DNA from: Chalara sp. BL73
Lineage: Eukaryota > Ascomycota > Leotiomycetes > Helotiales
Reading direction: 5' to 3'
Length of the DNA stretch: 64,000 nucleotides
Assembly: GCA_918026815.1 (NCBI GenBank)
Contig: CAKJVC010000150.1
Location: 434,001 to 498,000 of the forward strand
The notes beneath the pieces were generated by a model. It did not search any database, was not told where the DNA came from, and worked only from the letters and a program-made list of their open reading frames with translations. The first letter of the stretch is position 1. Each line of letters begins with the position of its first letter. This document shows positions 45,281-57,083 of this stretch, piece by piece. A program made the position numbers and the translations under genes.

Positions 45281-45519
45281 TGTAACAACTCAAGGCGAAC
45301 AGGGATCTCGATCTGTAGATTTCAGGAAGAGGGACTTAAAAGTATGAACGCCTATCAATTGTTATAACGAAGAGAACTAGCTGCGGATAGAAGAGGGGAA
45401 GGAGAGCAGTGATTTACTGTATATACAGGACTGGCCAGGGGCCAGTGTAAGCGAGGCCCTGCGGTGTCAGGGGCCGAGCTCCAAGGGGCACTAAGCGAGA
45501 TAGGGCCAGGGCCGTGACA
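45281..45519 (+). mobile_element. solo LTR, family A, exact duplication
   Basis: TGTAACAACTCAAGG to GGGCCGTGACA, 239 bp, flanked by GTTAG at 45276-45280 and 45520-45524. It contains CTGTATATACAGG. This best-preserved copy defines the family. Confidence 0.92.
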
Positions 45520-45524
45520 GTTAG

Positions 45525-46214
45525 TGCCGTCCAACTCTTTGGGATTTGGTATTGGACAAAGTTGGTTATTGTATAGGTTAGCAACAGCCTATCAATCCAA
45601 GACGTATTCCAGTAGGTTACGTTAGCTGGGGCATTGTAACAATCGGTATGCCCAGGGCACGGCACGGAAGTCATGACACAGGAGCAAGGGGTGATGATCA
45701 GGGTATGAGGGGTTTCAGACCCAATACGGGGGAGACTCGGAGTCGCCTATATAAAAGCCTGTTCATATCCTCTACAGTTGCTCCTCATGTTTTTGTATCC
45801 TTAGTACTATAGACCTATAAGGCAATCACTATCAGCCTATTGTACGCACTCCCATATGCCTCTATTCTAGCCCGTGATTCCTTGCGTCGTTACAGGCATG
45901 ACTCGAAGCAACAAGATGCATTAGTCCTAATCCTCATTGTCTTGTTAGTTTTGTATCTCGGAAGTCAAGCTGGGGGAGATTCTGTTCTACCTTTCAAACT
46001 TTCAAGATATTACTCGCGTTACATCAAGTAATTGTTCCATTCTTGGATTTGTCCAGGCATATGGCGTAAAGACGGACTAAGATTCTTATAAGTGGAAAGG
46101 ATCTCGATGGAATCTTTCTCGAAAGCCAAGTAGCACGAGGGATCTAGAAGATCGAGGTATACAGAAACCAATTACAGGGTCACCGCTTTGACCTACGTCG
46201 AATTCTGGAATATC
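45525..46214. other. no gene recognised
   Basis: A minus-strand stretch at 45525-45674 (DCYNAPANVTYWNTSWIDR) looks coding but is unassigned. The remainder has short frames only. Confidence 0.35.
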
Positions 46215-46441
46215 TGTCACGATCCCAATACAGGCGCCAGTGATAGCTGTTTGTAAGGTATCTTAATACGAAGATTCTAAACTAAAGAGAAAAGGTGTAA
46301 CTACTGCTGGAACTGCCCTTATGTAGCCATGGCCAGTTCCAGGGTCCTATCTAGGCGAACCAATGAGCGTTCGCAGCTGCGGCGCGACATCTGGCAGTGA
46401 ATGCCAGATGCGCTGTGCACGTGATCTCTAGGACCGTGACA
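46215..46441 (-). mobile_element. LTR-like element, family C (reverse)
   Basis: TGTCACGATCCCAATAC to GGACCGTGACA, the reverse of the copies at 13954, 42952 and 61937. Flanks do not match. Confidence 0.7.
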
Positions 46442-46736
46442 CGTATGCCATTGTTTTTGATAGTTCACTACAATCTTAGGTCTTCGCGCAGCTCGGGTGT
46501 TACAGGAAACCAATAAACCAATCCGGGCTAATTTAGAAGGAACACAGCGTATTACCTCTGCAATTAGCCAGAAAAATACAACATTGACCACGATTGCTCA
46601 ACAAGGCCAGGGAGATTCGAGAACTTTGGAGGTTCTTGGTATAGTCACTACTATATATCTACCAACCACTCTTGTCGCGGTATGCAGATGCTCAGATTCG
46701 GAAAGGCAGATGCTGAATTCCCCCGACTCTCTTTAG
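46442..46736 (+). pseudogene. C-terminal fragment of a CorA-like membrane protein
   Basis: The segment NKPIRANLEGTQRITSAI and DSRTLEVLGIVTTIYLPTTL matches the helix plus first transmembrane segment found at the C-terminus of fungal CorA-like (Mg2+ transporter-related) proteins. The second transmembrane helix is lost and the upstream part is cut by the LTR. Confidence 0.5.
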
Positions 46737-49346
46737 TACGAGTCTCATCCAGTTATGCCAAACGACATCAACGATACCGCAAGAGGAACACATCTCGTAA
46801 ATTTTATCTCAGGTTTGGGTATTTGTAGTGACCCGTTTGTTTGGCCATTGCAACTATCGCATACCCTATTCTTAGGGAGATGAGACGGCCTCGAATGTAG
46901 TAGATGTTACAGATGCGACCACTGTTAGATGTAAAGACCAGCTTCAGTTCGAATGGATCTCTTGAGGCAGGCCGGTACAAGCCTCGCGACTAGTTACTAG
47001 GCATTAGAGTTAATCTTGGTGATATTCTCGGCGTAGTAGAAGGAGTAATGAATCACCTTCTACCAGTTGTTAACGAGTAGTCTTTCACACGTATCAAACT
47101 CATCTGAAACCTTATATCCCTATAGCCATAGTTTAACGCAATACCATTCTATCCCGAAGCGGCCTTGAGCTCCTTCGGTTCTTTCATCTCCCAATCCATC
47201 TCTGGCTCTCTGCTCCCCGCCAGCCCGTGGCGTTCCACCCGTATATGTTCGTACATCCCCGCGGTGCACAGCCATCCGTACAAATACAGCCAAGAAGCTG
47301 GACTTACAGGACCAGGCGCTCCAGCACGCAGGGTCCTTACAGCACCATGCCCACCGATAGGCGCTGCATGGGTCAGTGTTGCCACACTGTGTCGCTGTTC
47401 GTCAGGCAGTCGAAGGTCGCCATGAGCATCGCTTGGTAGTCTTGGTCAGATGTGTTAAGTACGAGACTAGATGAGGCTGGCATTGTGAGTGCGTCACCGA
47501 ATTGTTTCTTTTCTATAGGCAGAGCTGCGTGAATGGTTGGTACCATAAAATATTTCAACTAGGACTGCTCTTGTTGGTATGTTAGGTCCTGAGTCAATGG
47601 GGGAGTGAATGGGGGAGTGAATAAAGGATTCGGTCATATGGCACACCTGTAGCATATAAAAGAACGCATTGTAGTAGTAGCAGCAATCATGAACAATTTA
47701 CCGCATTCTACTTATCAACAACCACGTAACAAGTACGCGGCTGTTGCTACAAGGAGAGTGGTACCTCAATAAGATTGCAGGTTTTGCCGTGATACGTATG
47801 GCTATTTGAAATCTCATATTGCGTGGGGTATAGTATTCGATTTTAGTGGTCAATATATCGTGATAATACCAGTTCTTCACTGTACCACGATGCCTTCGGA
47901 AGAAGGTTCTAAATCGGCTCCAACGGCCATTGTATCTGAATTCTTAAGGGCCGTGTGGGCGGTGGAGGATGGAGACAATGACTCGGGTTATGTATACAGG
48001 GAGGAATAAAAAGCTCAAGAGCCATTGAGATCTGCGGGTCCCTCTTAGCTGAGAGCTGAAGCAGAGTCGCGATGAGGTCTAAAACGCAGGTAAAGCAGAG
48101 CTGAAAAAAATTAAGCTTCCGGTAACCAATCATGTTCCTTGCCAGCATGTGGCGGTTCGTACATGCAACACGCCACCCTCCTCTTAAAACGATCTACAAC
48201 GGTGTTATCTTCGAGACTACGTTCGACGTCGTGATTCCAATTGCGAAGCAGGAGACTTATACCAGTTGGTGGAGAAGCGGCCAGCGTGTTTGCTCGAGTA
48301 CAACATTAACTGCTACATTCTGAGTGTCTTTGGAAACGTTTTGTAGACAACACCTTTAAGTCTAATAGTCACTACTACATAGCATATAGCCATTGGCTCA
48401 ATCGCCAGAAAGTAGATAGACATTCAGATTGGCAAGATCGGTCTGCCGAGCCTAGCCCGTTTATCTCGGTCTTTGATAACGAAGGTACGCGTATATAAAC
48501 CTTTGAGACAGAGACTTGTGTTCTGAGATCATCATTAGCCAATGCTCTGAAAACGTGTTCAACACCACCTGGATCATTTTCATCAGAAGGTGTTGGTGGC
48601 ACAGATATCGTCGCAATTGTTAACTCCAACACGCCTAGAGATGAATTTCAAGGAGAAAGCAGTGCATCTCCCTGTCTGGACGGATAAGCGAGACACGGTG
48701 TTTGTCTCCACGTCGGATTTGCGGCACTACTTGCAAATTGATCTTGCAACCAGCGATAGTTCGGAGTGGCTGGCGTTGGATTACATACCCGGATGGCGAA
48801 TTGCGGCTATCCAGCATTTCAATTAATCTAAGTATGAGAATACTAAATTGGAGAGTTCGAGAGAAAGATAAGCATTACAGTAGTGCCCAGCCAAGAAATG
48901 TAAAAGTTATAAACCTATCATCACAGCTTTTGCTTCCACAGTTGCCCTGATCTTCTCATTCTTAGCCAATAATTTTTTCCGTGCCTCGTTATATAATAAC
49001 TTTTCCTTCTCAGAAATCTCTGGTTGTCCCACCGTAGCCAACATAGTGCCAAGTTTCCCAGAACCCAGTCAGACCCCAGGCTCTACCGTCTTCCATTACA
49101 TCTCGCCACTCCTTAAATTCTTCGTAAGGAGATACTGTGAAAGATAAACCTAAACTATACATCAATTGGGACATAAATATACCACTAGTCGTTATCCGTG
49201 CTGGTAAACCGCCAGATCAATAAGAGTATCATCATGAAAGAAATTCGACAACACCGCACAAGCTTCTATATGTCGGGATATTTTCCGCGATTTAGGCAGA
49301 GGCATGTATCCATGGTAGCCCAGGAACACGAAAGTAATAAACCTAT
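46737..49346. other. no gene recognised
   Basis: Contains a short direct repeat (GGGGGAGTGAAT twice, about 47600-47620) and a plus-strand open stretch at 48641-48826 (MNFKEKAVHLPVWTDKRDT) of unknown identity. No domain or transposon end recognised. Confidence 0.35.
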
Positions 49347-50150
49347 TCAATCGTAGTCCGAATCGTTCTTCCAGTAGGGATCACGTCTCCTACGGTAATA
49401 TTCCTCCTCCCACCACTTATCCTCCTCCTCCTGCTCTCTCTGCCACTCGCGGCGGTGCCATTCATCATTATCGAACTCGAATAGGTCGTTGTCACTGATC
49501 CATTTCTTCTTCGGGAGTTTGGTAACATCCACAGTCCACCCGCGGTCGCGCATCTTCACCCGGTCATCGCTGAGATCCTCTTCGCTATACACCTGGAATT
49601 TGACAATAACGTTTTTGAGTGACGGGATAGCCTTGAAGCGCGCGTCGAGCAGATCTAGTGCTTGTTCTGCGACAGGCGAATCGGGCAAGGCCCGGTACAT
49701 GCGATCTGAATGGAGGGAGAGTTCGAGCGTCGTGATGCTTGTGCAAGTCTCTCGGATGAGTTCTAGATTTTTGATATGCTCTTCGTGAAGGCTTGCGCTG
49801 CCATGCCGGAAATCGTCAAAGGTAGGGAAGGAAATGCAGATGTGACAAATAAGATTTGCTTGGGGTCCGATTTGGAGGAGGAACGGGGCAATATGAGCAC
49901 TGTCCGCCCAATTACAGATATCGGGAAATCGAAAGCGGTTATTGGAATAGAGAAATAGGCTTGCTTCGCTGTGCGCCTGCTTATTGAGCTGAAGGAGTGC
50001 CGGACAGAGGCCGTCTCTTCTGGATCGAAACAGGGGCGGCGACGGAGGGCCATAGTCTGCTACGAAGATGATGGGTTCCGGGCGAACGAGGAGTTCTGAA
50101 TAGATTTGGAACCGGATCTCTTTAGGGAAGGCGAAAAAATCCATTGTCAT
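49347..50150 (-). CDS. F-box-like / DUF7730-type fungal protein
   Basis: A 267-residue intact protein. The N-terminus FFAFPKEIRFQIYSELLV followed by PALLQLNKQAHSEASLFLYSNNRFRF is the typical pattern of the fungal DUF7730/F-box-like family. The middle is a leucine-rich helical region (LELIRETCTSITTLEL) and the C-terminus is an Arg/Glu/Trp-rich charged tail. Such proteins are very numerous in Pezizomycotina and their role is mostly unknown, possibly ubiquitin-ligase substrate adaptors. Start could be 50150 or 50144 (second Met). Confidence 0.85.
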   Translation of the reverse strand: MTMDFFAFPKEIRFQIYSELLVRPEPIIFVADYGPPSPPLFRSRRDGLCPALLQLNKQAHSEASLFLYSNNRFRFPDICNWADSAHIAPFLLQIGPQANLICHICISFPTFDDFRHGSASLHEEHIKNLELIRETCTSITTLELSLHSDRMYRALPDSPVAEQALDLLDARFKAIPSLKNVIVKFQVYSEEDLSDDRVKMRDRGWTVDVTKLPKKKWISDNDLFEFDNDEWHRREWQREQEEEDKWWEEEYYRRRRDPYWKNDSDYD

Positions 50151-50667
50151 AGTGGTATAATAATCGGTCTTGCTTCACGTCTGACTGCCGTTGCTCCGCT
50201 CCATAACTGAAGTTACAGCGTAAATATTATAGGACGTGCGGGGTTGTTTCGCACTAAACCAAAATTGTCATCCCAGGTCCTGATCCACGTGGCGATCTGA
50301 ATTTGCCCGCCAAAGCACTACATGGCTAATAACAATTTCCTGCATTGTGGTGAGGCTTTAGACCTTGGATAAGACCTTTTTCTAAGTATGAGAGATAGTA
50401 TAAGCTCGGTTGGGGGAGCTGTGGTAGAGGAATACTATAAACTAAGACCCCTTTGCAAGTCAGGCGTGGAGGCGACGATATAAATGTGATTTTCTAGTAG
50501 AAGAGGTTTAGGGTGGTTAGGATTGGCTACAGAACATAACTTATAAAAAATAATAGGAGATATTAAGGTGTGCACAGATTTTAAGATGCTTCAAGTCATC
50601 GTACCTATCAATTTTGTCGGCACGGTTTTTTCGGCACACAAGGATGGTCGTTATTAGATAATATTTA
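50151..50667. other. no gene recognised
   Basis: Promoter side of the F-box-like gene plus AT-rich spacer. Confidence 0.5.
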
Positions 50668-50672
50668 GTAAC

Positions 50673-50866
50673 TGTTGGTATCACGGGCTTACCTTCCACG
50701 GGGCAAAAGGCGTAGCTCTACTTTGTAGGCCACGCTCTCGCTCTTGATGGATATGGTAATGATTCTTGTTGTATTAGGTTCTACTCTAGATTCTACAAAG
50801 TGGGGGCTGTGCGGACCACGTGACCCGGTGGGTCGTATGTGGATCCGTAAGCCCCTATTTCCTACA
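50673..50866 (+). mobile_element. solo LTR, family B, exact duplication
   Basis: TGTTGGTATCACGGGC to CCCTATTTCCTACA, 194 bp, flanked by GTAAC at 50668-50672 and 50867-50871. The uninterrupted reference copy of family B. Confidence 0.92.
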
Positions 50867-50871
50867 GTAAC

Positions 50872-51339
50872 TGTTTGTAGCATTCTCGTTGGGTGATACT
50901 TCCTGTTTCTGATAACTTATAATTGCCCAAGTCGATACCTACTGGGCACATAGCACCACGACATGCGCGGTGCTAGTATGCTCGTTGTAGGCGGTGACTT
51001 GTTCTTGTGCTATTGTTTTGTTGTTTCGTGTTTATCACGCCCCTCTGGAGCACACATAACCTGTATCAGCCCAGCCCTCAGAGCTCGAGCCCCTCTTCCT
51101 TCCTTAGCTTTAGATCCTCTTGTATTATACCACCATTGGCCACTGTGTCCGTAGATGCACAGCGCCGGCCGTGACACTTTTAGTTTGATTACTTTTTGGA
51201 TTTTTCATCAAACCAATGACGCAGCTCAGAGCGGAGAAAAAGAAACTGTAATCGAATGCCGCATCACAAGGGCAAATACCGGGTAGGGAAAGAGAGAGGT
51301 CACCATTACACGCGTCCTAATCTAGCTAATGTTATTTCC
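50872..51339. other. repeat-like spacer
   Basis: The stretch ending GCGCCGGCCGTGACAC (about 51175) shares the CCGTGACA terminus of the LTR families and may be another LTR, but its left end was not found. Confidence 0.35.
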
Positions 51340-53747
51340 TCAAGTAGTGTACATATTGGAGCCAACGTGCACAAAAAGCGGTCGTCCCGCATGTGCGAAG
51401 CTAGCCTTCAGTGTGTGTGCCAACATTGCATCAGCCCCTATAATATCATCAGCCTGTAGGAACAAGACTCAGTGAGAAATTAGAACGTACCAGGAGGTCC
51501 CATAAAAGAGACAGCAATTGGAAGTTGCTCAGGACGCTCGCTAACTCTCGATTGATAAGTGATTTCTCCAACTAAAGTACCCAAGATTAGGCCGGCTGTC
51601 TTTCGCAAAATATTGTTTCTTTTGAGATGGAAAAAGTACCTGGGACACTTATTTCTGGGGCTCCAAGAACCGGAGAAAGCCAAAGTGGGTCCCAAACATC
51701 TTGCGCAAAGGGTGGTCTATTTGTGTGTCAGCGGGGAACTCTATTTGATTTTATTAAGGGCAGCAACAGAAGTACCGTACCCTGGATCAGTATCTCGATA
51801 ATTAGGCTCTGCATCTTTGATTGGGAGAACAACGAGAGCGGTTTCACTTTCCGCTCGCAGAACTTTGTCCAAAACCCAGTCCCTGTAGACATTCATGCGT
51901 TGCATAGCATCGTTTCTTTGAGTGCGGGTAATATGACGGCCTATCTCCCTGTCATGTGAAACATCGTCAGATAATCTCCGTAAGGATTTCAATAAATGAC
52001 TTACCATCTCCACCTGGTGACCTTATTAGCAAAAGCTGCTCGGTCGTATTGTTGCTTATAATCGTGAAGAAACTTATCGGAATTATAGTAGAAGTCATAC
52101 ACAAAAGTATTTCGACCTGCCTGCAGAATGCTCTTAGTACGAAAGTTGAGCCGATTTAGATACTTACATCTTGAAGATATTCATCCATTGATTTACCAGC
52201 TGCATCATCTGGAAGGGTTTCATGCCATAAGTCCCTGAAAGAAATCTTTCTGATTGGTATTTGACAGTATGTCGCGACGTCGCGAACGATAGCATCTAGC
52301 AGTTCTTGCTGCATAGTGTTCGAGACTGGTAGGTAATCGACGGGATAAATGAGCTCTGTAAGCTTGATAGATGTTAATCCAAAAAACTTTATGCGATTTT
52401 GAACTGACTTACTGCTCTTTCCCTATAGAAACTGGGTCTATCACTACACCATGCTTCTACAAAATCTGCAAGTCCACCAATATGTCGGGCAAAAAGCGCG
52501 GGAGCGTCAAAGCGGCTGTACAAATGAGTTACGGGTGTATCCAGGTCTAATGTTTAGCGTTGGGAGACGGAAACGAGGAGCCAATGCTATGAAAAGCGAG
52601 CACTTACGCGAAGCATGGTCTAACACCTTCAAGGGACAATGCATCATGTGAGAATCGGTGTTGGAAGCAACCATTTACGAAAGCGGGTCTTCGGTTGCTT
52701 CCCGTAGCTTTCATCATTATCAGCCTAGCACTCAAATCCTTAGAAGCCTCTTACTATCAGAGCCAATAGTGAAATAGAGCCAGTCGTATGAGGCAATAGC
52801 CGCTGCGCTGCCACTGCTACTTCCCACGGGTGATTGATAGCCATCGCCCCGTGGATTGAAAGGAGCTTGGAAGTCGACTGCTTCGACTGGGTCTTCTCTA
52901 GATATCATGGAGCTACACTTAGTAGAGCCAACCACCACCGCGCCAGCATCGAGCAACTTTTGTATCGCTGGTGCTGTCTGCCGCGCCGGGCTAGCTATTG
53001 AGTAAAACGCTCGGTTTGGCAGAGCCATTCGAAGCCCACTAATATTAAAGAGTTCCTTCACACCAATACGTTTTCCGCAAATGGGTGAGTCTTTTGGGGT
53101 CGAAAGCCTCGAAGGTACAGCAACAGCGAGTGACTGGGGAAAACTGCCTGCAGCGTGCAGTGGCTCGAATGATCTGTGGTTTGTTACGTTTGTTATATAT
53201 TGGGTAACGGCTGTGAACATACCTGCTTGCCGGGGACGTTGGTTTGATAGGTATCATAAATGCACCATTCACATCATCATGAAGGCGATAAACCTGGCTG
53301 AGGATGTTGTGCGACAGGGCATATGGACCAGCCTATATGTGTTAATAGTTCGGATACACTTAGTAATAATAAATAGACTTTCGAGCTGGCACTCACTGGT
53401 AACTCCATTCTCGGGACAATAGCATGCCAGGACGTCAAATGCTGTATGCTGGTAGTCAACGCTGGACATAGCGACAGATGGAGTGGGTTTGAGGTGCTGA
53501 TAAGGAGTCCGTCGAGGAATTCGGCAGTCCAAACGTCATCATTGAGATCTCGAAATCGCTGCAATGTTCTTTCAAGCCACTTTTCGTCTTGTAGCTCTTC
53601 TGCGTACGCTGGCACCAGAGTCACAAGGCATTGCTTCATAGACCCCTCGAAGTCTGGAATGTCTGTTTTTACGGGTCTTGTAATATACCTAGCTTCTCCT
53701 AGCTGGAACTCGAAGTGACGCGCCCATTTCAGCATTTTTTGGCCCAT
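51340..53747 (-). CDS. amidase-signature family enzyme, 11 exons
   Basis: Exons 53747-53397, 53332-53223, 53173-52755, 52707-52608, 52515-52413, 52353-52168, 52120-52005, 51948-51781, 51716-51640, 51571-51491 and 51437-51340. All ten introns are GT..AG, 47-92 nt, and the joined length is 1,809 nt (602 residues) with no stop. Catalytic elements: Lys in GKRIGVKELF, the SSSGSAAAIASYDW serine-rich loop and GSD followed by TTGSNRRPAFVNG with the candidate nucleophile Ser. NTFVYDFYYN, WVLDKVL and LSPVLGAPEISVP continue the family pattern. These hydrolases cleave amides (or esters) via a Ser-cisSer-Lys triad. The substrate is unknown. The splice before exon 6 uses CAGAG, the least certain site. Confidence 0.85.
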
Positions 53748-54067
53748 CTCATGGACGGTGGAGGTGATTTAAACTCGCAGCTATCGCTAACGTGGGGTGG
53801 CTGTTATGTGGGCTGAGCCCCGCCAGCTGTTAGGAATAGGCTTATTACCATATCCCATAGCTCTCCAAATCGATCCCTGAGGCAGGTGCCTCACCTAAAA
53901 AGTCTCAATGTCAGCAAAACAATCAAAAATCGTGATAAATCCACCAAAACAATTGTAAATAGTACAGTACTTATTGCAAATTAGTCCTTGAATCAAGCTC
54001 TAACTTTTGCGTAGAGTGGCCGATATGCCAATAAATCTGGATCCTCGCACGCGGTATTCTTCTCGGC
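53748..54067. other. intergenic
   Basis: Promoter side of the amidase gene. Nothing else recognised. Confidence 0.5.
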
Positions 54068-54072
54068 CTTGT

Positions 54073-54296
54073 TGTAACGGGTTGAACCCATATGGTACTC
54101 GGCTGCGCGGGCCTTAGGCACGAGCCGGCTCTCGCTGTAAGAGCATGGCCACCGTGAAGTCGCCGTGGAGCCACCGACCACGTTACGTACTAGTGGACCC
54201 GTAATCTCCTGGACTCTCCTTTTCTCTCCTCATGTTGATTCTCTTTGTAATATAGCAGTGATAGTCAATTGAATAAGTTACTATCAGCCTGTCACA
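54073..54296 (+). mobile_element. solo LTR, family F, exact duplication
   Basis: TGTAACGGGTTGAACCC to AGCCTGTCACA, 224 bp, flanked by CTTGT at 54068-54072 and 54297-54301. The duplication on both sides shows it is solo and not the 5' LTR of the gag remains that follow. Confidence 0.88.
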
Positions 54297-54567
54297 CTTG
54301 TATTAGAATTAGCATCACAAATTCACGTAGCAAACTACAAGCTACAGCGTTCCTCTAGACGGCAGCTGTGAACTGACTGCCTGCGAGAAAGTATCACGTA
54401 TTCAGGGGGGTAGCAGATTGGCTGCCTACGAATTACGTATACGGCGTAGCTCAAAACGGTAGCAGTAGCTTACTGACTATCCGAAAGAGGTGTTACGAAC
54501 CGCCAAGCTACAACAAACCCTAACGTACACGGGCCACCGCCCGCAAAGAGCAGGACTATAGAAATAG

Positions 54568-55914
54568 GTGGCCAGAATCTTTTTATGGCTGCAGAACTTG
54601 CTAAACAATCAACAGGAGGTAATCAATCGGTGGCCAGAGCAGACGGACGCTTCGTTAGCTTCGATTGCTGACCGGATAAGCTCATTGGAAGAAGCGCCGA
54701 AGTCGACACTAAACTTGACCCCAAGTCCTACACCTACTCCTACCCTTACCCCTCAACCGGCTGATGAGCTCAAAAGACCAAAAGCTCGACTCTCGGATCC
54801 AAAGTGATACAAAGGGGTTAATGTGGCGCTGTACTTTCGGTTCAAAAGTGTGTTGCAAGCCAAGCTGGAAATCGACGGAGCCTACATTGGCAGCGAGAGG
54901 AAACAGGTCTGGTACGGATTTGGTCGCTTTACGGGCACTGCAGCTAGCCGTGTCTATCAGTGGATGAACACTTGCCAGGGTACGGGAAATATTACGGTGC
55001 CCAACCTGCTAAAGCAAATAGCAACGGCGCTCGACGATTCTCGCCGGCAGGGAAAGGCCATTAGCAAGCTAAACACTATTCGGCAGAGCTCCAAGCTATT
55101 CCGCGAGTTCCTTGCGGAGTTCGACCCGTTGATCCTAGAAACACAAGTATAGAAGGGGATGATACAGCCAAGAAAGGCTGCTTGATCTCCGCTCTTTCAG
55201 CACAAATGCTCACCCATATAGTAAGTATAAAGGAAGGTCCCACGCACGAAGAGTATTGTGAGTAACTATGGGCCATTAGTAATAAGCTTGCAGCTCTACA
55301 AAAGATCCAAAGAAGGAAAGAAAAGCGGAGCGAGGCCGTCCAGGGATCGCCAGCCTCCGTAAACGCATACAAGATGCAATAAACTGGCACCGACACCAGT
55401 AGTCTCCGCGAAGACGCAGACGTGAGGAAGAGCTAAATAAGCGTCTGATAAGGAAATGCAAAAGAGAAAAGAGGATTGCCTGTGCCTGCGTTGCGGAAGG
55501 AAGGAGCACTTCGCCACAGCTTGCCACCTGCTACCAGCCCGTAAGCCGGAGTATACGGGCCGTAACAAGTCAACAACGAAGCAAGAAGCAAGGGTTGCGG
55601 CTGTAAAGCCAAGGGAAAAGAAGAAGCGCACGGAAGGGAGCCTGGAGGAAACCCCAAGCGTCACAAGTAGCGACAGTGATGAGGGCGACTCTGAAAAAGT
55701 AGCTCCTGACACAAGTCGCCGTCAGGAGCTTAAGGAAGTTGTGAAGAAGCGGAAGGAATTCGAAGCAGTTTCTATAGATGTCCCACCTTTTGTCGTATCT
55801 ACACTTATTAATCAAGAATCGTTTGCCGATACTTTGGTGGATGCTAGGTGCTTTTCATATAGGATAATCGACTCACGGTTCGCCCGTAAACGCAACCTTT
55901 TGCGCATGAACTGA
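54568..55914 (+). pseudogene. Ty3/gypsy-type gag plus start of protease, heavily mutated
   Basis: Gag segments include ALYFRFKSVLQAKLEIDG, VWYGFGRFTGTAASRV and KLFREFLAEFDPL, broken by a TGA at 54808, a stop and shift near 55150 and more stops to 55460. A CCHC zinc knuckle (CLRCGRKEHFATAC) follows at about 55485. The protease starts near 55790 (FADTLVDAR), where the catalytic Asp-Ser/Thr-Gly is altered, and sequence ends soon after. No reverse transcriptase, integrase or matching LTR pair is present. Confidence 0.85.
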
Positions 55915-56035
55915 GGTACCACCCCACTTGCAGCAACGCCGCGTACTTGACACGTGGTTGCTGGTAAGTAGAATACGGTAGAAGTTGTTCTTATTGTTGC
56001 TACTGCTACAGTACGTTCTTTTAACATACCGATAG

Positions 56036-56127
56036 GTCAGCAGAACGGATATGTCGGCGAAACAGCACCCCTGCAACCACCACCACTTTTTGCCTTTTGA
56101 ATAGCAATTATATTACAACTACTCAAA
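56036..56127 (+). repeat. Fot1/pogo-like 5' terminal fragment
   Basis: Matches 13290-13385 (GAAACAGCACCCCTGCA and CTTTTTGCCTTTTGAAT), the leader of the truncated transposon, but no transposase follows. Confidence 0.6.
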
Positions 56128-56170
56128 ATATCGATTTGCGAATTGAAATAATTGATTTATTGACGATCAG

Positions 56171-56275
56171 TGTCACGATCACGGTCCTATGAGCCTGGTG
56201 GGGCGAGATATAGGTGTTTCAATACGAGAATACTAAACTAAGGAGGAAAAGTGTAGCTGTTGCTGTGGCATCCCT
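56171..56275 (+). repeat. LTR family E fragment
   Basis: TGTCACGATCACGGTCCTAT to TGGCATCCCT matches the reverse of 31225-31317. Cut off by the family I repeat at 56279. Confidence 0.6.
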
Positions 56276-56278
56276 AAT

Positions 56279-56392
56279 TGTCAGAAATAGGAGGTATTAG
56301 GCAAGAAGGATTAATTAGAGGATATCACGGCGATGAGATACGGGCTTGCAGTGGTTATGATATTTTCTACAATTACGGCTGTAATCTGTGTG
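56279..56392 (+). repeat. dispersed repeat, family I
   Basis: Begins TGTCAGAAATAGGAGG, as at 13145. The right end is unclear. Confidence 0.55.
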
Positions 56393-56485
56393 CGCGTGAG
56401 GTGCTCTATTACCATATCCTATATAGCTGTCCAAACCTGATTCCTCAGGATACGCACCACCCTTTTTTTTTTATTGCAACAACTA

Positions 56486-56610
56486 TATTACTACACAACA
56501 ACTAAGCTTTTGTACCTAGTAAAAAGTATGTCTAATGTTATATTATTGTTGACTACTAGTATAGACATACTTTTTAATATGTGTAAACGTATTATTGTTG
56601 TGTAGTAATA
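56486..56610. repeat. fold-back (inverted-repeat) element, AT-rich
   Basis: Outer arms TATTACTACACAACAA / TTGTTGTGTAGTAATA and inner arms AAAAAGTATGTCTA / TAGACATACTTTTT are exact complements, giving a long hairpin with an AT-rich loop. Possibly a small MITE. Confidence 0.85.
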
Positions 56611-56769
56611 AAATTAATTTATTTGTACTTTGTTACAGTTTCGCCAGGCTGACAAGCCTTGTCCGCGCCAAGACTTGCAAGTACATTGGAATCTGTACAT
56701 TTTGTATTTGTTTTTTAAATTATATGTTAAATAACTTCTAACACTTTTATTGTTATGTATATATTATTA

Positions 56770-57078
56770 TGTAACAGCCAGGGCCGGTTAGGGACGGATA
56801 TCAGAGCAGCTACAGCAGCCACAGGCATGCAGCTACAGAAGTCACCGGCATACAGCTACAGCAGCCACAAGCATGCAGATACAGCAGCCACAGGCATACA
56901 GTTACAGCACAGTTGAAAGGATATAAGGAACAGCTAGAGCTTTCAGGAGGAAGGCAAGCTTGAGTTTATCTGCTAGACGGACAGGCATACTTTTGATATC
57001 AATACATCACTATTCTACTGCAGTCAAGTGTCTTACCTGTTATATTGCAATTCCTCCTGTTGCCCTCTATTTGTTACA
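56770..57078 (+). mobile_element. solo LTR, family G, exact duplication, with internal minisatellite
   Basis: TGTAACAGCCAGGGCC to CTATTTGTTACA, 309 bp, flanked by TATTA at 56765-56769 and 57079-57083. Contains about four copies of a unit of roughly 30 bp (CAGCTACAGCAGCCACAGGC) at 56806-56905 and a GGATATAAGG TATA-like box. Confidence 0.85.
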
Positions 57079-57083
57079 TATTA

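Noticed and set aside
54073..55914. LTR at 54073 as the 5' LTR of the following gag
   Set aside because: The CTTGT duplication occurs directly on both sides of this LTR, so it is solo. The gag remains belong to another element.
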